The notes under the pieces are model-generated. The model made no database searches, was not told the DNA's origin, and saw only the letters and a program-made list of their open reading frames with translations. A DNA stretch of 64,000 nucleotides from Paenibacillus sp. FJAT-26967 (lineage in GTDB: Bacteria > Bacillota > Bacilli > Paenibacillales > NBRC-103111), in contig NZ_LMXH01000001.1 of NCBI RefSeq assembly GCF_001541095.1, positions 1,638,842 through 1,702,841 of the forward strand, in the 5' to 3' direction. Positions 34,545 to 43,375 of the stretch are shown piece by piece; the stretch's first letter is position 1, and every line of letters begins with the position of its first letter. The translations under genes and the position numbers were made by a program.

Positions 34545-36349
34545 GAGTTAAACGTTATATAGTCGATTCGATGCCGGATGCCCTTAACAAAATCCGCTCC
34601 GATCTCGGCAAGGATGCTGTTATTTTGAACACGAAGGAAGTACGGACAGGCGGGTTTCTCGGTTTTTTCGGTAAAAAGAGGATCGAGGTAATCGCTGCGG
34701 TAGAGGAAGGTCAGCCTGCACCTGCCGGAGCCGGCTACTCTGCGAGTAAAGCAGAACCTGCCCGGTCATCCTCCAAAGCGGCGGCAGCCGCTGCTGTAAC
34801 GGCAGTGGCCCGGGCTGCTCAGCAAGCCGAAGAAGATGCGGCTCATGCTTCAGTTGACCCTTCGTCAATAAGGGGGAGTCAAACCGATAATGCCGCAGCG
34901 CAGATGGCTTCACAGCCGGAAATAGCGAAACCGCAAGTACCCGCCCGGCCGATACAGCCGGGTCTTATAAAGAATCAGGAATTGCGCACCACGGATCAAT
35001 TGTTACAGAGGGATAGAAATGATCAGCAGCACGGTGTTTTGTCAGCTTCCGGCAGCGGGGAAGAATCCGCTGCTCTACACACAGCCACGGCCAGCACTTC
35101 AGGCGCTCGGCAGGATGCTGATCAGCAACTTGAAGCTCAAGACCGGCTGAAGCCCTTGACACAGCCGGATCAGAACCGGCAGGCACTGGCCGAGCAACGG
35201 CCCGCCGTGCCGCGCGAAATCCCGCCGCCTGCGCATATGCCGCAATCGGCCGCCGCTGCCGCGTATGCACAGGCGAAGCCTGTACCTGCGGCTCCACCCG
35301 CACCTGGCGTGCGGCAGCAGCCCGCGGCAGTTCCGGCTGAGCCGCGGCCGGAAGCAGCGCCGGCGGAGCGCGGCTTTGCCGATGCGCAGGCCGAGGCGCT
35401 GCGCGCCGCACTGGCCGCCGCCCGCTCCGCGGAGGCAGCGCCCGAAGCGCCCGCTTCCAAGGACGCGGAGCGCGATGATCTGATGCTGGCGGAACTCCAG
35501 CATCTCAAGCGCATGATGGCCGATCTGGCCCGGCCATCAGCAGAGCCGCAGCTGCCGCCGGTCTGGAGGCGGCTGGAGGAACACCTTCTGGCGCAGGAAG
35601 TGCTGCCGGACTTGGTTCGGCAGTGGACTCAGGGCGCCAGGATTGATCTTTCTGCGGCGGGTATAGAGCCCGGGCCGCAGGAAGCTGCGGAGGCGGTGCG
35701 CAAGCGGATGCTCGCGCTATTCCCGCCTCCGCACGGCAAGCCGATCTCGGCGGAGTCGAGGATCGTTCACATCGTCGGCCCGACGGGTGTCGGCAAGACG
35801 ACAACGATCGCCAAACTCGCTGCCGATCAGGTGCTCAAACAGCGGCGCAAGGTCGGACTGATAACTTCGGATACTTATCGGATCGCAGCAATAGAGCAGT
35901 TGAGAACTTATGCCAATATTCTGGATATCCCGGTCGAAGTGGTTTTCTCGCCGGCGGATTTAACCAAAGCTCTTCATAAGCTGCAGGACTCCGATGTTAT
36001 ATTCATGGATACGGCCGGGCGCAATTTCCGCAATGAGATGTATGTTTCCGAGCTCAGTACGCTGCTTCGTCACCAAGGTCCAAGCGAGACTTTTCTTGTA
36101 CTCAGCCTGACTTCTAAATATAGCGATATGAAAGCCATTACGGCTAATTTTTCAAAGTATAAAGTGGATAAAGTTCTATTCACTAAAATGGACGAGACAC
36201 ACTCTTATGGCGCTATCTTGAATCTTCTTCATGATTTCCCGGTCAAACTCTCATACGTGACTGACGGTCAGAATGTACCGGACGATATTATGATCATAGA
36301 TGAGGCTAAAATCGCGGATGCGATTTTGGAGGAATATTCTTATGAGTGA
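34541..36349 (+). CDS. flhF: Flagellar placement SRP-type GTPase FlhF with long low-complexity linker
   Basis: FlhF sets flagellum position and number. The N-terminal B domain opens MRVKRYIVDSMPDALNKIRSDLGKDAVILNTKEVRTGGFLGFFGKKRIEVIAA. A linker of about 270 residues follows, rich in Ala, Pro, Gln and Glu. The NG domain has G1 GPTGVGKT at 413-420, LITSDTYRIAAIEQLRTYA, DTAGRNF and FTKMDET. Total length 602, against 366 in Bacillus. The extra is the linker, whose DNA (about 35150-35720) is far richer in G+C than its neighbours. Stop and ribosome site overlap flhG. Confidence 0.96.
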   Translation: MRVKRYIVDSMPDALNKIRSDLGKDAVILNTKEVRTGGFLGFFGKKRIEVIAAVEEGQPAPAGAGYSASKAEPARSSSKAAAAAAVTAVARAAQQAEEDAAHASVDPSSIRGSQTDNAAAQMASQPEIAKPQVPARPIQPGLIKNQELRTTDQLLQRDRNDQQHGVLSASGSGEESAALHTATASTSGARQDADQQLEAQDRLKPLTQPDQNRQALAEQRPAVPREIPPPAHMPQSAAAAAYAQAKPVPAAPPAPGVRQQPAAVPAEPRPEAAPAERGFADAQAEALRAALAAARSAEAAPEAPASKDAERDDLMLAELQHLKRMMADLARPSAEPQLPPVWRRLEEHLLAQEVLPDLVRQWTQGARIDLSAAGIEPGPQEAAEAVRKRMLALFPPPHGKPISAESRIVHIVGPTGVGKTTTIAKLAADQVLKQRRKVGLITSDTYRIAAIEQLRTYANILDIPVEVVFSPADLTKALHKLQDSDVIFMDTAGRNFRNEMYVSELSTLLRHQGPSETFLVLSLTSKYSDMKAITANFSKYKVDKVLFTKMDETHSYGAILNLLHDFPVKLSYVTDGQNVPDDIMIIDEAKIADAILEEYSYE

Positions 36350-37232
36350 CCAGGCGCAGAAGTTGCGGAATCTGATCCGTCAGCGAGAAGGGGCGGCACT
36401 ACCGTTGTCCGAAGCCGCACCGCAATCGAACGCCAGAATTATTACGGTGACCAGCGGTAAGGGTGGAGTAGGCAAATCCAACTTCACCTTGAACTTTGCC
36501 CTTTGTTTAATGGAGAGAGGGTATCGCACCCTTATTATTGATGCGGACATCGGATTTGCCAACATTGATGTTCTGATGGGGATAACGGCACAAACCAATC
36601 TGCTGCATCTGATTAAAGGGGAGAAAACAATCTCCGAACTGGTACAGACAGGACCCGGAGGGATTCAATTTATTGCGGGCGGTTCGGGTATGTTCGATTT
36701 ACTCCGGCTGACCGATGAAGAAACCGCTTCTTTTACGAATCAGATTGAGGAACTTTGCGGGATGGCTGATTTCATTTTATTTGATACAGGGGCGGGATTG
36801 TCAAAAGAAACGCAGCAATTTATTGCGGCTGCCCAAGAGACCATCGTTGTTACTACACCTGAGCCTACAGCGATAACAGATGCTTACGCTTTAATTAAAA
36901 TGGTCCGGAATGAAGATCCCGATGTTACGTTCCGTCTTGTTGTTAACCGTGCTACCAATACTAGAGAAGCCAAGGCTACAGCAGACAAAATCCGGATGGT
37001 TGCAAGACGCTTTCTCGATATCGAAATCGCTTCAATCGGTCACGTTGAAGACGATCATCTCGTTTCGCGGGCAGTTAAGGAGCAGACTCCTTTTATCATT
37101 GCGTATCCACATTCAGCAGCAGCCAGAAGCATGAAGGTCCTTGTAGACCAATTCTTAGGCCAGCCGCCCAAAGCGGATTTAGGCGGGGGGATGAAGAAAT
37201 TCCTGAAGCGCCTAATCGGCCGAACACACTAA
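36342..37232 (+). CDS. flhG: MinD-like ATPase FlhG (YlxH)
   Basis: FlhG partners FlhF and limits flagellar number. The N-terminal 30 residues contain the DQAQKLRNLIRQRE peptide that activates FlhF GTPase. The deviant Walker A GKGGVGKS is at 39-46. LIIDADIGFANIDVLMG, FILFDTGAGLS and TTPEPTAITDAYALIKM follow. The C-terminus is a basic amphipathic tail (MKKFLKRLIGRTH), a membrane-targeting sequence. ATG at 36342 follows TTGGAGGAA and overlaps flhF by 8 bp. Length 296. Confidence 0.96.
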   Translation: MSDQAQKLRNLIRQREGAALPLSEAAPQSNARIITVTSGKGGVGKSNFTLNFALCLMERGYRTLIIDADIGFANIDVLMGITAQTNLLHLIKGEKTISELVQTGPGGIQFIAGGSGMFDLLRLTDEETASFTNQIEELCGMADFILFDTGAGLSKETQQFIAAAQETIVVTTPEPTAITDAYALIKMVRNEDPDVTFRLVVNRATNTREAKATADKIRMVARRFLDIEIASIGHVEDDHLVSRAVKEQTPFIIAYPHSAAARSMKVLVDQFLGQPPKADLGGGMKKFLKRLIGRTH

Positions 37233-37259
37233 CATCCTAGAGCAAAGTCTGGAGGGGCT

Positions 37260-38429
37260 ATGGAACCATACCGTATTCTTGTCGTCGACGATTCGGTTTT
37301 CATGAGGAAGATCATCACTGATCTGATCGAAGAAAAATCAGAGTTTCAAGTCACTGCAGTAGCTAAAAACGGTATTGAAGCCATCGAGAAAGCACTGGAA
37401 CTGAAGCCGCATGCCATAACTATGGACATCGAAATGCCCGTAATGAACGGCTTACAGGCTCTGGAGCGGATTATGGAAGTGCAGCCGACGCCTGTTATTA
37501 TGCTCAGTTCCCTGACGGAAGCAGGAGCTTTAGAGACAATACGGGCGCTGGAGCTTGGCGCCATTGATTTTATCCGGAAGCCGTCGGGGTCCATCTCGCT
37601 TGATTTGTATAAAGTGAAGCTGCTGCTTCATGAAAAACTTCGTATCGCAGTCCAAACCAAGCTTAGAGCGCTGCCGCCTGTCAGAAGCTCAAGGCCGCAT
37701 GAAAGCTCACCTAAACCGGGATCGGCAACTGTTCCCCCAGCAGACAAGTCCTGGCGAACGACGGCCGGGCCGCTTCCTGAGAAGCACCGGCCAAAAGATG
37801 AGGAACGATCAGGGGGGGATAAACCTGCTCGCGTTATCCGAGATCTGGTAGCCATCGGGACTTCGACTGGCGGTCCGCGGGCTCTGCAGTGTGTCTTAAG
37901 TGCACTGCCGGCCAATTTCGCAGCTCCCATTCTGATTGTCCAGCATATGCCGCCTAATTTTACGAAGTCTCTTTCGATGAGGTTGAATGATCAATGTGCA
38001 ATCCGGGTAGTGGAAGCGGAAGAAGGACAGATACTTGTCAACGGAACAGCTTATGTGGCACCGGGAGGCTTACACATGACAGTAGTCCAATCGGATGCCG
38101 GGGATTACCGTATTGCTCTTAGTAAAAGCGAACCGCTTTCGGGACACAGACCGTCCGTGGATAAGATGTTCGCATCGCTCCTCCCTCTCAAGAATCTATC
38201 AAGGCATGCTGTCATTATGACCGGGATGGGAAGTGATGGCGCCCGTACACTTGCGGAGCTGCGCCGGGATGGGGCTGCTACAACCATTGCGGAATCGGAA
38301 GAGACCTGTGTTGTGTACGGGATGCCGAGAGTAGCTATTGAGAACGAAGCGGCTATGTTTGTTCTCCCGCAGGGAAGTATCGCCGGTAAATTAGTCGAAC
38401 GGGTGATGAAAGACAGCGGAGGCCGGTAA
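37260..38429 (+). CDS. cheB: Chemotaxis protein-glutamate methylesterase CheB
   Basis: CheB demethylates receptors and can deamidate them. The receiver domain carries D56 as phospho-acceptor. The linker (about 125-190) is rich in Pro, Ser, Arg and Lys. The catalytic domain has Ser202 in IGTSTGGPRALQ, His in VQHMPPNFTKSLSMRL, and Asp in MTGMGSDGA. Length 389. TCTGGAGGGGCT precedes the ATG. No cheR is present in this window, so the opposing methyltransferase must lie elsewhere. Confidence 0.97.
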   Translation: MEPYRILVVDDSVFMRKIITDLIEEKSEFQVTAVAKNGIEAIEKALELKPHAITMDIEMPVMNGLQALERIMEVQPTPVIMLSSLTEAGALETIRALELGAIDFIRKPSGSISLDLYKVKLLLHEKLRIAVQTKLRALPPVRSSRPHESSPKPGSATVPPADKSWRTTAGPLPEKHRPKDEERSGGDKPARVIRDLVAIGTSTGGPRALQCVLSALPANFAAPILIVQHMPPNFTKSLSMRLNDQCAIRVVEAEEGQILVNGTAYVAPGGLHMTVVQSDAGDYRIALSKSEPLSGHRPSVDKMFASLLPLKNLSRHAVIMTGMGSDGARTLAELRRDGAATTIAESEETCVVYGMPRVAIENEAAMFVLPQGSIAGKLVERVMKDSGGR

Positions 38430-38465
38430 CGAAAGTACATCACTATTTCACGGAGGTGTGGATTT

Positions 38466-40559
38466 GTGGATATGAATCAATATTTATCGATGTTCATCGA
38501 CGAATCGAAAGAACATCTGCAAGCGCTCAATGATAACATGCTCAGCTTGGAAAACAGTCCAGACGACATTGATATCGTTCATAATATTTTCCGCTCGGCT
38601 CATACGCTTAAGGGGATGTCTGCTACCATGGGCTTCGAAGACTTGGCATCCCTTACACACGAGATGGAAAATGTACTCGATTTGGTCCGTAATCATAAAC
38701 TCAAAATGGATTCATTCATTTTCGACAGTCTGTTCCAGAGTCTGGACGCGCTTGAATCGATGGTAGAGGATATCGTTCAGGGTGGAACAGGCAAGGGCGA
38801 TGTCACCCATATCGTAGTTTCTCTGAAGTCAATTGTAAGCGGCGACTATCTCAAAGCGACAGAAGCGTCAGCTGCTGCGCAAAGTGCGAGTGCTCAAGGC
38901 GATAGTGCGATTGCCCTTGACCAGTTTCAGCAGTCCGTTCTCCAGCAGTCTATTGAAGCGGGACTTCAAGTTTTCTATGTTGAAGTAACGGTTCGTGAAG
39001 ACTGTGTCCTGAAAGCGGTCAGAGCTTACATGGTTTTTGAAATTCTCGAACGCTGTGGTGAAGTCGTTAAAGCTACCCCTTCTGTGCAGGATATTGAACA
39101 AGAGAAATTTGAGCGCTCCTTCTCTGTATATTACATAGCAAATGCGGAAAAAGAGGCTCTGGAGAATGAAATTTTGAATGTGTCTGAAATTGAACATGCT
39201 CAAATCATCGTTCTGGACCGCGAATCTCTGGATGAAATGACAGGAAATTCAGCTGCCAAAGCTGAAATTCAAGCTAGCGAAGCTCAGGCCGCAGCAGCAG
39301 CTCTGTATGCCGCTCCAGCTGCTCCGACTTCTGCTGCATCAGCTGCCAAACTTGCGGGCGGAGCTGCTCCGTCCAAGCCTTCTGCGGCTCAAGGCGGCGG
39401 TCAGGTTGGCGGACGCACCATCCGCGTTGACATTGAGCGCCTGGATACCCTGATGAATCTGTTTAGCGAGCTTCTGATTGACCGGGTGCGCCTGGAGCAG
39501 CTGGCTAGTGAGATCAAGAACAGTGCCTTGACTGAAACGGTGGAGCATATGTCTCGGGTCAGCAGCGATTTGCAGAGCATAGTCCTTAAGCTTCGCATGG
39601 TTCCCGTGGATACCGTATTTAACCGTTTCCCGAGAATGATCCGCGACATCGCCAAGTCCTTGGACAAGAAAGTGGATTTGATTATTACCGGGGCAGAAAC
39701 GGAATTGGACCGTACGGTTATCGATGAAATCGGCGACCCCCTCGTTCACTTGCTGCGCAATGCAGTCGACCATGGTGTTGAAACCATCGCTAAACGGATT
39801 GAAAAAGGCAAGAGCGAGAATGGAACCGTTCATTTGCGCGCTTACCATAGCGGGAATAACGTATTTATTGAAATTGAGGATAACGGCAACGGCATCAATA
39901 GAGAGAAAGTATTGGCTGCTGCTGTGAGCAAGGGGATCGTTAAGCCGGAACTAGCGGATAAAATGACGGATTCCGATATCGATCAGCTCCTTTTCGAATC
40001 CGGCTTCAGTACGGCTGATAAGATTTCGGACATCTCCGGGCGGGGTGTCGGGCTGGATGTCGTCAAGACCAAGATCCATTCCCTTGGCGGTCATATTCAT
40101 GTCGAATCCGTACCAGGGAGCGGATCCATTTTCTCCATTAAGCTTCCTCTTACGCTCTCTATCATTTCGGCTATGCTGGTCAAACTGGGAAGTGAGAAAT
40201 ACGCGATTCCATTGTCGTCCATTGTGGAAACATCACTTGTGCAGAAATCCCAAATCCGCTCCGTTCACGGCAACCGCATGATCGATTTCCGCGGAAGCAT
40301 GATCCCGCTCCTCTCCCTGTGCTCCGTGCTGGATGTGCCGGACTATAGTGATGCAGAGGAAGAAGAAACAGAGGTTGTAATTATCCGTAAGGGAGACAAA
40401 ATGGCTGCGCTGATGGTGGAAGAATTTATCGGACAGCAGGAAATTGTTCTTAAGTCCCTTGGGAAATATTTAAAGAATTTGTTTGCTATCTCCGGAGCAA
40501 CTATTCTGGGTGATGGTCAGGTAGCTCTGATTCTGGATACGAATGAACTGATTAAATAA
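38466..40559 (+). CDS. cheA: Chemotaxis histidine kinase CheA
   Basis: CheA is the soluble kinase of the receptor array. P1 carries the phospho-histidine His46 in FRSAHTLKGMSA. P2 (about 165-265) binds CheY/CheB. A flexible Ala-, Pro- and Ser-rich linker follows at 270-318. The dimer domain P3 begins RVDIERLDTLMNLFSELLIDR. P4 has the N-box HLLRNAVDHGVE, G1 DNGNGI and G2 GRGVGLDVVKT. P5 is CheW-like and ends AISGATILGDGQVALILDTNELIK. GTG start follows GGAGGTG by 7 bases. Length 697. Confidence 0.98.
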   Translation: MDMNQYLSMFIDESKEHLQALNDNMLSLENSPDDIDIVHNIFRSAHTLKGMSATMGFEDLASLTHEMENVLDLVRNHKLKMDSFIFDSLFQSLDALESMVEDIVQGGTGKGDVTHIVVSLKSIVSGDYLKATEASAAAQSASAQGDSAIALDQFQQSVLQQSIEAGLQVFYVEVTVREDCVLKAVRAYMVFEILERCGEVVKATPSVQDIEQEKFERSFSVYYIANAEKEALENEILNVSEIEHAQIIVLDRESLDEMTGNSAAKAEIQASEAQAAAAALYAAPAAPTSAASAAKLAGGAAPSKPSAAQGGGQVGGRTIRVDIERLDTLMNLFSELLIDRVRLEQLASEIKNSALTETVEHMSRVSSDLQSIVLKLRMVPVDTVFNRFPRMIRDIAKSLDKKVDLIITGAETELDRTVIDEIGDPLVHLLRNAVDHGVETIAKRIEKGKSENGTVHLRAYHSGNNVFIEIEDNGNGINREKVLAAAVSKGIVKPELADKMTDSDIDQLLFESGFSTADKISDISGRGVGLDVVKTKIHSLGGHIHVESVPGSGSIFSIKLPLTLSIISAMLVKLGSEKYAIPLSSIVETSLVQKSQIRSVHGNRMIDFRGSMIPLLSLCSVLDVPDYSDAEEEETEVVIIRKGDKMAALMVEEFIGQQEIVLKSLGKYLKNLFAISGATILGDGQVALILDTNELIK

Positions 40560-40581
40560 CCTATACAGGGAGGCAATACCA

Positions 40582-41043
40582 ATGGCTGAAGACAAGAAAA
40601 TTATTGTGTTTGCACTGGCCCATGAAGAATACGGCGTAGAAGTAGATAAGGTCAAAACAATTGAGCGGATGCAGCCGATGACACGCGTCCCCAAAACACC
40701 TGTTTTTGTTAAAGGAGTTATTAATTTGCGAGGTGTGGTGGTGCCGATTATCGACCTTCGTTCACGCTTTGGCCTTCCGGAATCTTCTTATACCGAGAAC
40801 ACGAGAATTATTATCGTAGCCGTCAATGATATAGAAGTAGGACTTGTTGTAGACTCAGCGAACGATGTTATCGACCTTAATGAAGACAACATTGAGAATC
40901 CTCCAGAGGTAGTTGGAGGTATTAAAGCGAAGTATCTGCACGGGATAGCCAAAATCAGTGATGAACGTCTGCTGGTTCTAATGAATCTTAATGAAGTACT
41001 GAATAAAGACGAAATCATTCAACTCGAAAAAATCGAGGCTTGA
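40582..41043 (+). CDS. cheW: Chemotaxis coupling protein CheW
   Basis: CheW links CheA to receptors. It is a single CheW domain of 153 residues, with IVFALAHEEYGVEVDKVKTIERMQPMTRVPKTPVFVKGVINLRGVVVPIIDLRSRFGLP and KAKYLHGIAKISDERLLVLMNLNEVL. AGGGAGGCAATACC precedes the ATG. The C-terminal tail is short and acidic. Confidence 0.98.
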   Translation: MAEDKKIIVFALAHEEYGVEVDKVKTIERMQPMTRVPKTPVFVKGVINLRGVVVPIIDLRSRFGLPESSYTENTRIIIVAVNDIEVGLVVDSANDVIDLNEDNIENPPEVVGGIKAKYLHGIAKISDERLLVLMNLNEVLNKDEIIQLEKIEA

Positions 41044-41047
41044 TCGA

Positions 41048-41668
41048 GTGGATACCATAAAGGGACTAGCAGATTATCAATTGGATGTACTGAAAGAAAT
41101 CGGCAATATCGGTGCCGGCCATGCGGCTACTGCTCTCTCTACTCTATTGGACAAGCCGGTGGATATGCTTGTTCCAAAAGTGGTGGTGCTGCCTTTCGAA
41201 GAAATTCCTGAAATTGTCGGCGGTGCCGAGGAAGTCGTGCTTGCCATCTTTCTTCGGGTGGTCGGAGAAGCGCCCGGCAATATGTTTTTTATTCTGAATC
41301 TCGAATCGGCAAGGAATATGCTGTCCAAGCTGATCGGAATGGATTTATCGGATAACGGTGATTACAGCGAAATGGAGCTATCTGCTCTGAACGAAATCGG
41401 CAACATTTTAGCGGGTTCCTACTTATCATCCTTGGCCGATTTCACCCGTTTAACGATGTATCCGACGGTTCCGGCATTAGCCATTGATATGGCAGGCGCT
41501 ATTCTCAGCTATGGGCTCCTGCAGTTTGGTGAGATGGGGGACCAGGCTCTTTTAATCGACACGAAATTTCTGGAAGGCTCCGAGGAAGTTCAAGGACATT
41601 TCTTTCTTATTCCGGATCCGGAGTCATTCGGGAAATTATTTGCGGCACTAGGGGTAGAAAGCCTATGA
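41048..41668 (+). CDS. cheC: CheY-P phosphatase and CheD partner CheC
   Basis: CheC removes phosphate from CheY-P and modulates CheD. There are two CheC helices: LKEIGNIGAGHAATALSTLLDKPVDMLVPKV and LNEIGNILAGSYLSSLADFTRLTMYPTVP, both with the E-x2-N motif. The 206-residue length matches Bacillus. GTG start at 41048 has only a weak ribosome site (CGAGG), so coupling to cheW translation is likely. It overlaps cheD. Confidence 0.97.
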   Translation: MDTIKGLADYQLDVLKEIGNIGAGHAATALSTLLDKPVDMLVPKVVVLPFEEIPEIVGGAEEVVLAIFLRVVGEAPGNMFFILNLESARNMLSKLIGMDLSDNGDYSEMELSALNEIGNILAGSYLSSLADFTRLTMYPTVPALAIDMAGAILSYGLLQFGEMGDQALLIDTKFLEGSEEVQGHFFLIPDPESFGKLFAALGVESL

Positions 41669-42159
41669 TTCAACAAACGATCATTAAAGTCGGTATGGCG
41701 GATTTAAATGTAGGCACACATGAAGGCGTCCTAAAAACGACCGGACTGGGCTCCTGCGTTGGTCTCACACTCTTTGACGGTGCTGCTAAGATCGGAGGGA
41801 TGGCTCATGTCATGCTTCCGACATCGGACATCGCCCGTGAAGGCTCACTCAACATTGCGAAGTATGCGAATACCGCCATTCCGGAATTGATCGAACGGAT
41901 GACCCTGCTCGGCGCCTCGATCACACGCATGGAAGCTAAACTGGCAGGAGGGGCGCAAATGTTCGCATTTGCGGGCGGCAGCGATACGATGAGAATTGGG
42001 CCGCGTAATGTGGAATCTTGCAAAGCAGTGCTGGTCCGGTACCATATCGGAATTAAAGGTGAAGACACAGGCGGCAACTACGGAAGAACGATCGAATTAA
42101 ACTGCGACACCGGAGCTCTTACGATCCGCAGTGTCCTGCAGGGAATAAAGGAATTGTAG
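41665..42159 (+). CDS. cheD: Chemoreceptor glutamine deamidase CheD
   Basis: CheD deamidates receptor glutamines and is held by CheC. The catalytic Cys31 (TTGLGSCVGLTLFD) and His48 (GGMAHVMLP) are present. KLAGGAQMF, IGPRNVESCKAVL and ELNCDTGALTIR are also found. It starts with an ATGA overlap on cheC. Length 164. Confidence 0.97.
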   Translation: MIQQTIIKVGMADLNVGTHEGVLKTTGLGSCVGLTLFDGAAKIGGMAHVMLPTSDIAREGSLNIAKYANTAIPELIERMTLLGASITRMEAKLAGGAQMFAFAGGSDTMRIGPRNVESCKAVLVRYHIGIKGEDTGGNYGRTIELNCDTGALTIRSVLQGIKEL

Positions 42160-42161
42160 CC

Positions 42162-42575
42162 ATGGCAGGTAATCTTCGTTGGAATTTTATTGTTGGTGCA
42201 GCCTCGTTTATTTTTACTTTTATTCTTTCCTTCTCTGATAACGTATGGCAGACGACTATGCTTCGGAGTTTCTATAGTTTCGTTATCCTTTTTATACTAA
42301 CTTTTGTTTTTCGCTTCATTATAAATCTTGTTTCCGCGATAGGGGCCGCACCTGCAGCTGACCCCGCTGAACAATCTGGCGAACCGCTGGAAGATAACAA
42401 AGTAGGACAGCATCTGGACCTGTCTACTCCGGATGAAGCCGCTATCCCCACAACTGACGCGACAGCTAGAGAAGAAGACGGATTTGCACCGCTGGCGCCG
42501 CCTAAACTCGTTACCCGGAAGCAGCCTGATACGGAGCAGTCAGTTAGAGCCCTGAGACAAATGTCTGAAGAATAG
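42162..42575 (+). CDS. Small two-helix membrane protein of unknown function in the fla/che operon
   Basis: The first 60 residues hold two likely membrane segments (FIVGAASFIFTFILSFS and SFYSFVILFILTFVFRFIINLVSAIGA). The last 75 residues are soluble, rich in acidic residues, Pro and Ala, and end VRALRQMSEE. I recognise no family. It starts 2 bp after cheD and lies 14 bp before sigD. In Bacillus cheD is followed directly by sigD, so this is an insertion relative to that order. A motor or SigD-linked membrane role is conceivable but unsupported. Confidence 0.75.
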   Translation: MAGNLRWNFIVGAASFIFTFILSFSDNVWQTTMLRSFYSFVILFILTFVFRFIINLVSAIGAAPAADPAEQSGEPLEDNKVGQHLDLSTPDEAAIPTTDATAREEDGFAPLAPPKLVTRKQPDTEQSVRALRQMSEE

Positions 42576-42589
42576 GACGGTGAACTGCC

Positions 42590-43372
42590 ATGATTGAAAA
42601 AAAACCGAATCTGGCCCATTTTGAAACTTGGAGGCAGTGGAAACAAGCGGGTTCAAAAGATGCCAAGCAGATTCTGATCGAAACGTACCTGCCCCTAGTT
42701 GAATATGTATCAGGGCGGTTGGCCATAGGCCTCCCAAAGAACGTTTCCAAGGAAGACTTGGGCAGCTTTGGAATCATGGGTCTCATCGATGCGGTTGAGA
42801 AGTTTGATTACGAACGCGGTCTTCAATTCGAAACGTATGCTTCGTGGAGAATTCGCGGCGCAATCATTGACGGATTAAGACAAGGAGACTGGGTTCCCCG
42901 TTCTGTTCGAGAGAAGGCCAAGAAGATTGAAGAAGCGTATCAGAAATTAGAGCAAAAATATTTGCGGAGCGTGTCGGATTCCGAAATTAGCGATTACCTG
43001 CAAGTGACGGAAGACGAATTTCAACATATGCTGCAGGAAATTGCGGTAACTTCCATTACATCCATTGATGAGCCTATCCGGGAAGAAGAGTCGGAGACAC
43101 GGTTATCTCTTCTGGTAGATGAACGTGCCAAAAATCCCGAATTCACAGTCAATGAATTTTACCTGAAAGAAACATTATCACGTGCAATAGAACGTTTGAC
43201 GGAAAAAGAACGCATTGTGGTTTCCCTGTTTTACTTTGAAGAGCTGTCCCTTAGTGAGATTGCAGAGGTTATGAGTTTATCCCCCTCTAGAATATCTCAG
43301 CTGCATTCCAAAGCCATGCTTCGTTTGAGAGGTGCTTTAAGTCGTTATAAAGTTCAACTTTTTGAAAAATAA
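42590..43372 (+). CDS. sigD: Flagellar and motility sigma factor SigD (FliA, sigma-28)
   Basis: SigD drives late flagellar, chemotaxis and autolysin genes. Region 2 has YLPLVEYVSGRLAIGLPKNVSKEDLGSFGIMGLIDAVEKFDYERGLQFETYASWRIRGAIIDGLR. Region 3 has DWVPRSVREKAKKIEEAYQKLE. Region 4 has LTEKERIVVSLFYFEELSLSEIAEVMSLSPSRISQLHSKAMLRLRGAL. Length 260, Bacillus 254. GGACGGTG precedes the ATG at weak strength; coupling to the upstream gene is likely. Confidence 0.97.
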   Translation: MIEKKPNLAHFETWRQWKQAGSKDAKQILIETYLPLVEYVSGRLAIGLPKNVSKEDLGSFGIMGLIDAVEKFDYERGLQFETYASWRIRGAIIDGLRQGDWVPRSVREKAKKIEEAYQKLEQKYLRSVSDSEISDYLQVTEDEFQHMLQEIAVTSITSIDEPIREEESETRLSLLVDERAKNPEFTVNEFYLKETLSRAIERLTEKERIVVSLFYFEELSLSEIAEVMSLSPSRISQLHSKAMLRLRGALSRYKVQLFEK

Positions 43373-43375
43373 TCG

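Noticed and set aside
34965-35514. Several long antisense open frames over the flhF linker
   Set aside because: Stop codons are rare in very GC-rich DNA; the frames are Ala- or Arg-rich and overlap an intact flhF.
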